Shown here piece by piece: positions 1 to 8,547 of a stretch of DNA of 44,058 nt (position 1 is its first letter; each line of letters starts with the position of its first letter). The notes under the pieces were generated by a model, which saw nothing but the letters and a program-made list of their open reading frames with translations, ran no database searches and was not told the origin of the DNA. The stretch is from Nocardia sp. NRRL S-836 (GTDB taxonomy: Bacteria > Actinomycetota > Actinomycetes > Mycobacteriales > Pseudonocardiaceae): contig NZ_LGDY01000134.1 in the NCBI RefSeq assembly GCF_001279525.1, forward strand, positions 1 through 44,058. The letters are read 5' to 3'. A program made the position numbers and the translations under genes.

Positions 1-6
1 CCCCCC

Positions 7-957
7 ATGCACCCCACCTCCACCCCCTACGCCGAAGGCCTCCTCCCCGTAGGCGACAACAACCACATCCACTGGGAGGTGAGCGGCAACCCATCCGGCA
101 AACCCGCCGTCCTCTTCCACGGCGGCCCCGGCGCCCCCTCGAACGCCACCCGCTGGCGCCGCGACTTCGACCCGGCCCACTGGAAACTCGTGGTCTGGCA
201 CCAACGCGGCTGCGGCAAGAGCACCCCGCACGCCGGCGACCCGGCCACGAGCATGGAGCACAACACGACCCGGCACCTCATCGACGACGCCGAGAAGCTG
301 CGCGAGCACCTCGGCATCGAGAAGTGGCTGCTGATCGGCGGTTCCTGGGGGTCGACGCTGGTCCTCGCCTACGCCGAGCAGCACCCGCACCGGGTCAGCG
401 AGATCATCATCGCCGCCGTCACCACGTCACGGCCGCGGGAGCACACGTGGATCACGCGTGGGCTCGCGCTGTTCTTCCCCGACCACTTCGAGAAGTTCCA
501 GGAAGGGGTTCCGGAGGAGGACCGCGACGGAAACCTCGCTCTCGCCTACAACCGGCTGCTCAACTCGCCGGACCCGGCGGTCCGCGAGAAGGCGGCCGTC
601 GACTGGAACAGGTGGGACCTCGCCACGATCACCGGTGGCGACAACGACTTCACCGGCACCCCGTACGAGGACCCGCACTTCCGGTACACGATCGCGCGGA
701 TCGTCACGCACTACTGGGGCAACGAGGCGTTCCTCGAACCGGACGAGATCATCGGTAACCTCCACCGGCTGCACGGCATCCCCGGTGTGCTGATCCACGG
801 GCGGCACGACTTCGGCGGGCCGTTGCAGACCGCGTGGGAGGTCGCCAAGGGGTGGCCGGACGCGGAGCTGGTGATCTTGGACGACGCGGGGCACCAGGCC
901 AAGGACGGCAACAGCATGGACCTGGCGATCGCCGGCGCCATCGCGAGGTTCCGGTGA
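7..957 (+). CDS. pip: Prolyl iminopeptidase-like alpha/beta hydrolase, copy 1
   Basis: A 316-residue cytosolic alpha/beta hydrolase of peptidase family S33, which removes N-terminal proline from peptides. The oxyanion motif HGGPG lies near residue 40, followed by HQRGCGKS and the nucleophile elbow GGSWGST near residue 112. A late HGRHD segment supplies the acid and DAGHQ the catalytic histidine. There is no signal peptide. Length fits the family. Only six bases precede the ATG, so its ribosome site and promoter cannot be judged. Its stop overlaps the GTG of a close paralogue by 4 bp (GTGA), which indicates translational coupling. The two proteins share long identical stretches, so they look like a tandem duplication. 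True substrate specificity cannot be told from sequence. Confidence 0.9.
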   Translation: MHPTSTPYAEGLLPVGDNNHIHWEVSGNPSGKPAVLFHGGPGAPSNATRWRRDFDPAHWKLVVWHQRGCGKSTPHAGDPATSMEHNTTRHLIDDAEKLREHLGIEKWLLIGGSWGSTLVLAYAEQHPHRVSEIIIAAVTTSRPREHTWITRGLALFFPDHFEKFQEGVPEEDRDGNLALAYNRLLNSPDPAVREKAAVDWNRWDLATITGGDNDFTGTPYEDPHFRYTIARIVTHYWGNEAFLEPDEIIGNLHRLHGIPGVLIHGRHDFGGPLQTAWEVAKGWPDAELVILDDAGHQAKDGNSMDLAIAGAIARFR

Positions 958-1880
958 GCCACGAGGAGGGGTGGCTCGACGTCGGTGACGGGCAGCGCAT
1001 CCACTACGAGGTCAGCGGAGACCCCGGCGGCAAGCCGGCGGTCGTGTTCCACGGCGGGCCGGGCAGCGGGCTGAACCCGCGGTGGCGCGAGGACTTCGAC
1101 CCCGGTCACTGGCGGCTCGTGCTGTGGGACCAGCGCGGGTGCGGCAAGAGCACGCCGCACGCGGGTGATCCGGCCACCAGCATGGAGCACAACACGACCC
1201 AGCACCTCATCGACGACGCCGAGAAGCTGCGCGAGCACCTCGGCATCGAGAAGTGGCTGATCGCCGGGGCCTCGTGGGGGTCGACGCTCATGCTCGCCTA
1301 CGCGGTGCGGCACCCGCACCGGGTCAGCGAGCTGATCATCAGCGCTGTCACCACGTCACGGCCGGAGGAGCACGCGTGGCTCACGCGGGGCGCGCGGTTG
1401 TTCTTTCCCGACCTGTTCGCGGAGTTCCAGCGGGGTGTGCCCGAGGAGGACCGCGACGGCAACCTGGCCGTGGCGTACAACAAGCTGCTCAACTCCAGCG
1501 ATCCTCAGACACGGGCGAAAGCCGCGCACGACTGGAACAAGTGGGACCTGGCGCTCATGTCCGGCGGTGACAACGACTTCACCGGCACGAGGTACGCGGA
1601 CCCGCTCACCTCGTACACGATCGCACGGATCGTCACGCACTACTGGGGCAACGAGGCTTTCCTGCCACCGAACCACGTCCTGGACAACCTCCACCGGCTG
1701 CACGGCATCCCGGGCGTGCTGATCCACGGGCGGCTCGACTTCGGCGGGCCGCCGGAGAACGCGTGGGCGGTCGCCCAGGGGTGGCCCGACGCCGAGCTCG
1801 TGTTCGTGAGCGACGCGGGCCACCAGGCGACCGTCAGCACGGACAGCGCGTTGCGGGCAGCGATCAAAAAATTCCGTTAA
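954..1880 (+). CDS. pip: Prolyl iminopeptidase-like alpha/beta hydrolase, copy 2
   Basis: A 308-residue S33 hydrolase paralogous to the gene just upstream. HGGPG, DQRGCGKS, the nucleophile motif GASWGST, HGRLD and DAGHQ are all present, so the Ser-Asp-His triad appears intact. I chose the GTG that overlaps the upstream stop by 4 bp because the protein then begins directly before the conserved GWLDVGDGQ segment; anything upstream in this frame lies inside the first gene. Differences from copy 1 cluster in the N-terminus and the final 100 residues. Its last four bases overlap the end of the convergent tannase gene, so the two transcripts must collide or share a terminator region. Confidence 0.88.
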   Translation: MSHEEGWLDVGDGQRIHYEVSGDPGGKPAVVFHGGPGSGLNPRWREDFDPGHWRLVLWDQRGCGKSTPHAGDPATSMEHNTTQHLIDDAEKLREHLGIEKWLIAGASWGSTLMLAYAVRHPHRVSELIISAVTTSRPEEHAWLTRGARLFFPDLFAEFQRGVPEEDRDGNLAVAYNKLLNSSDPQTRAKAAHDWNKWDLALMSGGDNDFTGTRYADPLTSYTIARIVTHYWGNEAFLPPNHVLDNLHRLHGIPGVLIHGRLDFGGPPENAWAVAQGWPDAELVFVSDAGHQATVSTDSALRAAIKKFR

Positions 1881-3430
1881 GGCGCAACGGGTCCGGACCG
1901 GTAGAGGCCCTCACCGGCCCACCGGATCCGGTCCTGGAAGCGGAACCCCGGCGCGGCGACGAAGTTCGCGGCGTCGTCGATGCTGCCGGTGCCGTCGTAC
2001 TTGGCACGCAACGGGTACGGGAACACCGGACGGGTGCGGGTGACGGTGCCGTCGGGCGCACGGCCCGTGGCGATCACCTTGTCCGGTGCCCTGCCACCCT
2101 CCACCCAGGACACCAGCTCGCGCAACGGCTCGAACTCCGTCAGCGTGTCGCCGCCCTGGCAGTGCCACATCGACGGCACCACGAACAGCCTTGCCCAGTC
2201 CTGGGAACGCCCGCCGGTGAGGCGCTGCCAGTAGTCCAGCGTGCCCTCGAACGGGATGCCCTGGTCTCCGGCGCCGTGCCAGATGACCAGTTTGCCGCCG
2301 GAGCGCCGGAACTCGCGCAGGTCCAGCGACATCGCGTTGGCCTTCACCGTCTCCCGCGCGACGCGGTGGAACTCGCGGACGGTGAACTCGAACGCCGCCA
2401 GCGACGAGTGCGGCTGCCCGATCGGGTAGACGAGGTGCTTCAGCCCGTTGTCCGCCAGGCCGGCCGCGATCCCGGCGCCGAGCTCCGGCGTGGGGTTGAG
2501 CCAGAACGTCCACGAGAGCTCCGACCCGTAGGCCTGCCCGCCGGGGTAGAGCCGGATGCCCCGGTCGGCCGGACCGGCGTAGAGGCGTTTCACCCGCGCG
2601 ATCTCGTCGTCGGTCAGCTGTCCCGCCAGCGTGGCCGGGTCGAACGCGCACAGCCGCGGGTCGTCGATCTGGCCGTCCGCCAAGCCGTCGAGGCCGTCGC
2701 ACGCGGCCATCACGGCGGCGTGCAGGACGAGGATCTTGTCGTTCGGGATGGTGTTGCGCGCGATCCAGGCCTGGTAGCCGATCAGCGCGCCGTAGTACTG
2801 GGCCGGCGCCGCCGCGACGATGCCGTCGAAGTCGTGCGGGTACCGCTGCGCCAGCAGCAGGGCTTCGCGGCCGCCGTTGGAGCAGCCGGTGAAGTAGGAG
2901 GTTTTCGGTGCCTTGCCGTAGAACGCGGCGATGATCGTCTTCGACACCTCGCCCAGCACGTGCGGTGCGCGGAAGAAGTAGTCGTCACGCGCCTGCTGGT
3001 CGGCACGGGCCCAGGTCGTGTCGAAGGGGTTGTCCGGCGCGACCTGGTGCCCGTCGTCGGTGGCGGCGACCGCCGCGTCACCGAAGGCCGGCCCACAGCC
3101 CTGCGGGAAGGCCGGATCCGCCACCACACCGCAGAAACCGCCACACCCGTACTGGACGTACCGGCCGCGGTAGGTCGTGGTCGGCAGCTTCAGCCGGAAG
3201 CCGATGTCCGGTTCGATCGTGCCGCGCACGTCGCAGAACTCCGGTGCGCCCGCCACGACGGCGGCGGACGTGACCTCGGTCCGTGCGTGGGGCACGGCGA
3301 ACTCGCGCCGCAGGTCGGCGCAGGAGCGCACGGGGCGCAGCTCGGCGGGTTCACGTGCCGCCGCGGGAACGGTTGCCGCGGCGACCGTGACGAGTGCGCA
3401 GAAAGCGAGGAACAGCTTGCGGAACCACAT
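1877..3430 (-). CDS. Secreted tannase/feruloyl esterase family protein
   Basis: A 517-residue exported esterase of the tannase/feruloyl esterase family, which hydrolyses ester bonds in plant polyphenols or hydroxycinnamate-linked polysaccharides. The N-terminus has a basic start, a hydrophobic core and an AAA-R type cleavage region near residue 26. The catalytic serine is in GCSNGG near residue 184, the acid in HGAGDQGIP and the histidine in MWHCQGG. This is the CS-D-HC arrangement, in which a disulfide links the residues beside Ser and His. A purine-rich ribosome site (GGGGGAGGA) sits about 7 nt before the ATG. Substrate (tannin, feruloyl or other aryl ester) is not determined. It ends convergently, overlapping the preceding peptidase by 4 bp. 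Confidence 0.9.
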   Translation of the reverse strand: MWFRKLFLAFCALVTVAAATVPAAAREPAELRPVRSCADLRREFAVPHARTEVTSAAVVAGAPEFCDVRGTIEPDIGFRLKLPTTTYRGRYVQYGCGGFCGVVADPAFPQGCGPAFGDAAVAATDDGHQVAPDNPFDTTWARADQQARDDYFFRAPHVLGEVSKTIIAAFYGKAPKTSYFTGCSNGGREALLLAQRYPHDFDGIVAAAPAQYYGALIGYQAWIARNTIPNDKILVLHAAVMAACDGLDGLADGQIDDPRLCAFDPATLAGQLTDDEIARVKRLYAGPADRGIRLYPGGQAYGSELSWTFWLNPTPELGAGIAAGLADNGLKHLVYPIGQPHSSLAAFEFTVREFHRVARETVKANAMSLDLREFRRSGGKLVIWHGAGDQGIPFEGTLDYWQRLTGGRSQDWARLFVVPSMWHCQGGDTLTEFEPLRELVSWVEGGRAPDKVIATGRAPDGTVTRTRPVFPYPLRAKYDGTGSIDDAANFVAAPGFRFQDRIRWAGEGLYRSGPVAP

Positions 3431-3479
3431 GTGAGCGTCCTCCCCCTGAACGTCGGACGTGCAGGGACGAGTCTGCCAG

Positions 3480-5453
3480 CTACCCGACGTGGATGCGGGG
3501 CCGTCGAGCCGGATCCGACTCGGCCGACCGGATGATCTCGCGCACGACCGGAGGGGTGTCCCCGCGCCCGAGGATCAGGTACCGGAACAGGTGGCCGAGC
3601 GGGTTGCCCTCCGACCACTCGAAGTGCGCGTGCGGGATCACCCCGGTCGAGTCGCGCAACGCCAGCAGGATCGCGGCGATGGCGTTCGGCGCGGCCGGGG
3701 CGGAGGCCCGCAGCACCCGGTGCCCCTCCACCTCGACACCGCGCACGCACAGCACGTTCGTGAACGCCGACGGGTCCACGATGTCGATCTCCAGGAAGAT
3801 CACGTCCGCGGAGCCGGGCACCGGGTTGATGCCGCGCTGCTCGGTCTCCTTCTCGTCGTACTCCGCCTTGTCACCGGCCTGGCGGCGGTTGGCGATCAAC
3901 GTGATCTGGCCGTCGTTCGCGATCGTGTCGGTGATGAAGCGACGCGCGTTCTCGTCGAACTTGATCTGCTCGACGCGCAGCTCCGTCGTGCGCGACACCC
4001 GCGACACCAGCGAGATCACCACGATGCCGAGGATGAACCCGGCCGAGATCGCGATGCCGTCCGGCTTCTCGATCACGTTCTCCACCAGCGCGTAGAGCAG
4101 CACCAGCGTCAGCACGGTGAACCCGATGGCCGCGCCGCGCTGCTTCTTGCGCCACGCCGAGACCGTCACCGCGAACGACCCGGACACCATCATCGCGAGG
4201 ATGCCGGTGGCGTAGGCGCCGGCCTGGGCGTTGACGTCGGCGTTGAAGATGATCGTGATGATGACGCAGATGACCGTGTAGACGATCACCACCGGCCGCA
4301 CCGCGCGGCCCCACTCCGGCGCCATGCCGTAGGACGGCAGGTAGCGCGGCACGATGTTGATCAGGCCCGCCATCGCCGACGCGCCCGCGAACCACAGGAT
4401 CAGGATGCTGCTGATGTCGTAGACCGTCCCGAACCCCTCACCGAGCAGCTCGTGCGCGAGGTAGGCCAGCGCACGGCCGTTGGCGGGGCCGCCCGGCGCG
4501 AACTTGTCCTGCGGCACCAGCACGGTCGTGATGAACGACGTCGCGACCAGGTACACGGACATGATCAGCGCGGCGGTCGTGAGCAGCTTGCGGGTGTTGC
4601 GCACCCGGCTGTCCAGCTGCTCCCGCGGCGTCTTCCCGGACGCGGCGACCAGCGGCATCATCGAGACACCGGTCTCGAAACCGGACAGGCCGAGCACGAG
4701 CAGCGGGAACGCGAGGACCGCCGGCCCGATCACGCCGAACACGCCGTTGCCGCCCGCCCCGAGCGCGTCGACCCACCGCTGCAGCGCGTCCGGCGTCGCG
4801 AACACGTCCACCAGGCCCACCACGGCCACGACGGCGTTCAGGGCGAGGAACACCGCCACCAGCGGGATCGCGACGCCCACGGCCTCGCTGAAGCCCAGCA
4901 GGAACACCCCGCCGAGGACCAGCAGCAGCACGATCGTGAGCGCGAGCTGGTGGCCGTGCAGCGCCTCCGGCACGTACGGGTTCTCCAGCGCGTGCACCGA
5001 GGCGTCGGCGGCGGACAGCGTGATCGTGATGATCCACGACGTCGCCACGAAACCGAGCAGCACCAGCACGAAGATCTTGCCCCGCCAGAACGGCAGCAGG
5101 TCCTCCAGCATCGCGACCGAGCCCTGCCCGTACGGGCTCTCCCTGGCCACCCGCCGGTACATCGGCAGCATGCCGAGCAACGTCAGCGCGACGATCAGCA
5201 GCGTGGCCAGCGGCGACAGCGCGCCCGCCGCGAGCGCCGCGATGCCGGGCAGGTACGACAGCGTGGAGAAGTAGTCGACGCCGGTCAGCGTCATGACCTT
5301 CCACCACGGGTGCGGCTTCGCGTGGGCCGAGGGCGTCGCCGGTCCGCTGGGCGCCACCCGGTCGGCGAGCAGCCAGCGCGCCACCGGACCACCCGGTGGT
5401 TCCGGCCGTTGGGGGCTCGGGACCTCTGCGGGGATGGCGTACTCCGTGCTCAT
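3480..5453 (-). CDS. APC-superfamily permease with C-terminal soluble domain
   Basis: A 657-residue integral membrane transporter of the amino acid-polyamine-organocation superfamily. About 12 hydrophobic segments run from residue 50 to 465. The first contains [14 protein letters not shown], matching the broken TM1 of this fold, and the next helices carry [11 protein letters not shown]. The final ~180 residues are soluble and probably cytoplasmic, with alternating beta/alpha character, and could be a regulatory domain. Substrate is unclear: it could be amino acids, or K+ as in distant KimA/KUP-type members with a similar layout. The start lies 26 bp after the stop of the GGDEF/HD-GYP gene on the same strand, so the two are probably cotranscribed. 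I see no strong ribosome site before the ATG. Confidence 0.85.
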   Translation of the reverse strand: MSTEYAIPAEVPSPQRPEPPGGPVARWLLADRVAPSGPATPSAHAKPHPWWKVMTLTGVDYFSTLSYLPGIAALAAGALSPLATLLIVALTLLGMLPMYRRVARESPYGQGSVAMLEDLLPFWRGKIFVLVLLGFVATSWIITITLSAADASVHALENPYVPEALHGHQLALTIVLLLVLGGVFLLGFSEAVGVAIPLVAVFLALNAVVAVVGLVDVFATPDALQRWVDALGAGGNGVFGVIGPAVLAFPLLVLGLSGFETGVSMMPLVAASGKTPREQLDSRVRNTRKLLTTAALIMSVYLVATSFITTVLVPQDKFAPGGPANGRALAYLAHELLGEGFGTVYDISSILILWFAGASAMAGLINIVPRYLPSYGMAPEWGRAVRPVVIVYTVICVIITIIFNADVNAQAGAYATGILAMMVSGSFAVTVSAWRKKQRGAAIGFTVLTLVLLYALVENVIEKPDGIAISAGFILGIVVISLVSRVSRTTELRVEQIKFDENARRFITDTIANDGQITLIANRRQAGDKAEYDEKETEQRGINPVPGSADVIFLEIDIVDPSAFTNVLCVRGVEVEGHRVLRASAPAAPNAIAAILLALRDSTGVIPHAHFEWSEGNPLGHLFRYLILGRGDTPPVVREIIRSAESDPARRPRIHVG

Positions 5454-5479
5454 GCGCGCAGCATGCCATCACCGGGTGA

Positions 5480-7633
5480 TCAAGGTCTGAACTCGGCCGG
5501 AAAACCAGCCTCCTGAACGGACAAACCAGACGGACGCAACATTCCGATGCTCCCCTGCGCGTGCAGGTCGAGGAACATGTCCACTACATCCGGATCGAAC
5601 TGTTCGCCGCGTCCGGACCAAAGTTCGCGCCGTGCCCGGTTCTCGTCCATCGCGGTCTGATGTGGACGGTTCGACCGCATGGCGGCCCAAGCGACGCACA
5701 CGGACAGGATCCGCGCCTCCGCCCTGATGTCCGCGCCCTTCAGCCCGTCGGGGTAACCGCTGCCGTCGTAGCGCTCGTGCTGCTGCCTGATCACGTGCGC
5801 CACACCGGCGAACCCCGGCACCATCCGCGCGAGCCGGTAGCCGAAGTCCGGGTGCTGGCGCAGCAGCCGCCACTCCTCCTCGGACAGCGCGCCCGGCTTG
5901 GTCAGCACGACCTCCGGAATGATGATCTTGCCGATGTCGTGCAGCCGGCCGGCCAGCTGCGCCACCCTGGTCGTGGGCGCGTCGAGACCGAACTCACCGG
6001 CGGCCACCCCGGCCCAGCGGGAGACCGACCGGCTGTGGTCGTAGCGGTGCAGCCACCCGTCCACCCGGTCGGCCACCTGGCAGAGGAACTCCGCCATCGC
6101 GCCGTCGGTGTCCGGGTCGACCGCGGGCAGCGGTTCCGGTCCGACCGCGATCCGGTTGCGCCCGGCCGCCTTCGCCGCGTACAGCGCGCGGTCCGCGATC
6201 ACCACGATGTCGTCGGGGCCGTCGCCGTGCGTCGGGAAGCTGGCCGAGCCGACCGACACCGTGACCGACAGCGGGATGTCGTCGTTGCCCGCGTTGACCG
6301 GGATCGGTTTCTCCGCAACGCGTTCCCGCAGCCGGTTGGCGATCACCGACAGCCTGCCGGGGCCCGCCTCCGGCACGAGCAGGGCGAACTCCTCGCCGCC
6401 GTAGCGCGCGAGCACCTCACCGGACCGCGACGCGGCGCGCAGCCGGGCGGCGACCTCCATCAGCACGTCGTCACCGGCCGGGTGGCCGTAGTTGTCGTTG
6501 ATCGACTTGAACCGGTCGACGTCGATGATGAACACCGCGACCGAGCCGTCGTTGCGCCGGGCCCGCGAGATCTCCAGCGGCAGCTGCGCCTCGAAGAACC
6601 GGCGGGTGTGCAGGCCGGTGAGGCTGTCGGTGATCGCGAGCTTGCGCTGGTCGGCGACCAGGCCGGCCAGGCGGGCGATGATCAGCAGCGACAGCAGCGC
6701 GCTGCCCGCCGCGATCACCACGACGTCCTGCGACGACTGGCCGACGTCGTGCACGAGCATCAGCACCGGCGCGGCCAGCGCGGCCGACGACAGCGCGACG
6801 ATCCGGCCGCGGCTCAGGCCGACGTCCTTCATGTGCGCGCGGTCGACGAGCCTGGCCATCGTCGGGTGCAGCGCGGCAGCCCCCATGCAGAGGTTCGCCG
6901 ACAGCCAGATGGCGTCGAGGAAGTTGCCCGCCTGGTAGGTGCCGTCCAGGCGCTGCAGGACGTAGATGGTGTCCGCGGTGAGGATGCCCAGCAGGTTCGC
7001 CGTCAGCAGCACGAACGCGCGCGGCCGCGGCCCGGCGCCGAAGATCAGCCGCAGCGCCACGACGAACAGCGCGAGGTCCATCATCGGGTAGCCGAGCGCG
7101 GCGATCTTGACCAGCGCCGGTGACGTGAGCCGGGCCTGCGGGCCGATGACGTAGAGCCAGGACGCCATGCCCGCCACCACCGCGAGCACCGCGGCGTCGA
7201 GCAGGCTCGGCAGGTCCAGCCCCGGCGTGCGGCGGCGGATCAGCAGGATCACGCCCGCGACCATCAGCGGGTAGTGGCCCAGGTAGAGGACGTCGGCGTA
7301 CGAGGGGTAGACCGTGTAGCCGAACATGTAGTGCGACGCGTAGAACGTCAGGTCCGCCATCGCGTACACGACCTGGCTCAGCGCGAGGAACAGCCACGGC
7401 CGTCTCCACTGCGGACGGTTGCGCCGCACACCGGCGAACGTCGCGAGCGCGGCCGAGGCGGAGATCGTGCAGTAGAGCGCCACCCGCACCGTCTGTCCCG
7501 TTGTGCCCGCGGGACTCACCGGAATCAGGTAGTAGACGCCCAGCAGCAGGTGACCTGCCACCAGGTACATCCACCACGCTCCGGTCCGGCCGGCACGGAA
7601 GATGGTCACACGAGACCCCTCGTTCTGCGACAT
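5480..7633 (-). CDS. Membrane GGDEF + HD-GYP-like protein (c-di-GMP turnover), HD-GYP site altered
   Basis: A 717-residue protein with about ten N-terminal membrane segments (residues 18-327), a GGDEF domain (about 335-497) and an HD-GYP-type domain (about 525-690). The GGDEF signature is GGEEF at 412-416, so diguanylate cyclase activity is plausible. The inhibitory-site position reads RSGE (403-406) instead of RxxD. In the HD domain, HDIGK (H565, D566) and GSGYP (624-628) are present. The usual HHE is QHE (Q618), and the Asp normally found in the ADVYDAM helix is Ala650. Two expected metal ligands are thus missing, so phosphodiesterase activity is doubtful. The membrane region may sense a signal or a lipid-soluble ligand. 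It sits 26 bp upstream of an APC permease. Confidence 0.9.
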   Translation of the reverse strand: MSQNEGSRVTIFRAGRTGAWWMYLVAGHLLLGVYYLIPVSPAGTTGQTVRVALYCTISASAALATFAGVRRNRPQWRRPWLFLALSQVVYAMADLTFYASHYMFGYTVYPSYADVLYLGHYPLMVAGVILLIRRRTPGLDLPSLLDAAVLAVVAGMASWLYVIGPQARLTSPALVKIAALGYPMMDLALFVVALRLIFGAGPRPRAFVLLTANLLGILTADTIYVLQRLDGTYQAGNFLDAIWLSANLCMGAAALHPTMARLVDRAHMKDVGLSRGRIVALSSAALAAPVLMLVHDVGQSSQDVVVIAAGSALLSLLIIARLAGLVADQRKLAITDSLTGLHTRRFFEAQLPLEISRARRNDGSVAVFIIDVDRFKSINDNYGHPAGDDVLMEVAARLRAASRSGEVLARYGGEEFALLVPEAGPGRLSVIANRLRERVAEKPIPVNAGNDDIPLSVTVSVGSASFPTHGDGPDDIVVIADRALYAAKAAGRNRIAVGPEPLPAVDPDTDGAMAEFLCQVADRVDGWLHRYDHSRSVSRWAGVAAGEFGLDAPTTRVAQLAGRLHDIGKIIIPEVVLTKPGALSEEEWRLLRQHPDFGYRLARMVPGFAGVAHVIRQQHERYDGSGYPDGLKGADIRAEARILSVCVAWAAMRSNRPHQTAMDENRARRELWSGRGEQFDPDVVDMFLDLHAQGSIGMLRPSGLSVQEAGFPAEFRP

Positions 7634-8547
7634 GGTCGAGCCAGTGATGATGCCCGACTCGCCATCATCGCGGCACCGTCGTTACTCCAATGAGGTGACC
7701 TGCTAATACGGAACCGACGTTACCGCAAATCCGTGTTCTGTTTCCCGTGAAAGAAATCCGGCCACCGCTGCGGCAGCCGGGTGGTGCACCTCACCCAATC
7801 CGCCCACGAGCTCCACCGGCGACACCACCACCACGGTGATACCCGGGTGTGCCGCCGATCCTCGCCCACGGGTGCTCCGCGAACGATTTTCGCACGACTT
7901 TTCCCCGCCCGGCCGTGATTCGGGCACCTTTCCGCAACGGGATCGTGACCGTGATCGCGTCCTGCACCTGATGGCGGACACCCGAGAGGCGCAACGCGAC
8001 CCCGGAGCGCCACCCCGCCACATTCCTGATCAGCGGGTCAGTCGGCAATCCGCGTCGACGGGTCCAGGTTGTTCGTGGGAGCACGGGAGTGGGACTCCCG
8101 ATGTCCGCCGAGTGTTCCCCGCGGACCGGTAAACCTCCGTCGTTGACCGTTGCTCGAATGCGGTGCGCGGACAGCGGCCGGTGCACGTCGTTCTCGAACT
8201 TCTGCCCGAACGCACGCCGCCGCGAACACTTCAACGGTTTCGAAATCCTGTGTGGTCGCCGGTGCGGCCCGCCACGGCCGCCGGACGGCCACTTCCCGGC
8301 TTCCCCCCGATTTCCTCACCGTGGTGCGGCTTCGCGTTCTTCGTCCGCGTGCCACCGTCCACCACCGACACCGCGATGTCGTTATCACCCGCGCGTTGTC
8401 CAGCGGACAATCGGACCTGTCCACCTGGCACCGTCCGGATGTGCCGGGTGCCCGCGATGCGACCGCGGGACTGGTGCCGTGAGTCCATCCCGGCCGTCTC
8501 GCAACAGTGTTATGAACCGGTTCGGGGCAGCGGATATCGTGAGTGCC
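7634..8547. other. Gene-free interval, possibly with a frameshifted remnant
   Basis: About 900 bp between the divergent GGDEF gene and the SARP gene with no convincing intact gene on either strand. On the minus strand, 8040 to about 7835 reads as a G/C-ending frame containing QDAITVTIPLRKGARITAG. After a shift near 7835 another frame continues with GITVVVVSPVELVGGLGEV and stops at 7703. Together this would be about 115 residues that I do not recognise, with no good start. The segment 8090-8500 has mixed codon usage in all frames. GAACCGGTTC at 8514-8523 is a perfect 10-bp palindrome just upstream of the SARP promoter. Confidence 0.4.
8535..8540 (+). promoter_or_regulatory. Candidate -10 box for leaderless SARP transcript
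   Basis: TATCGT ends 7 nt before the GTG at 8548, the spacing expected if transcription begins at the start codon. No good ribosome site exists before any of the in-frame starts at 8512, 8539 or 8548. I do not see a strong -35 box. Confidence 0.4.

Noticed and set aside
3459..5516. 685-codon open frame opposite the permease
   Set aside because: Composition is biased to Arg, His and Asp, as in shadows of high-GC genes; the minus strand encodes clear membrane helices.
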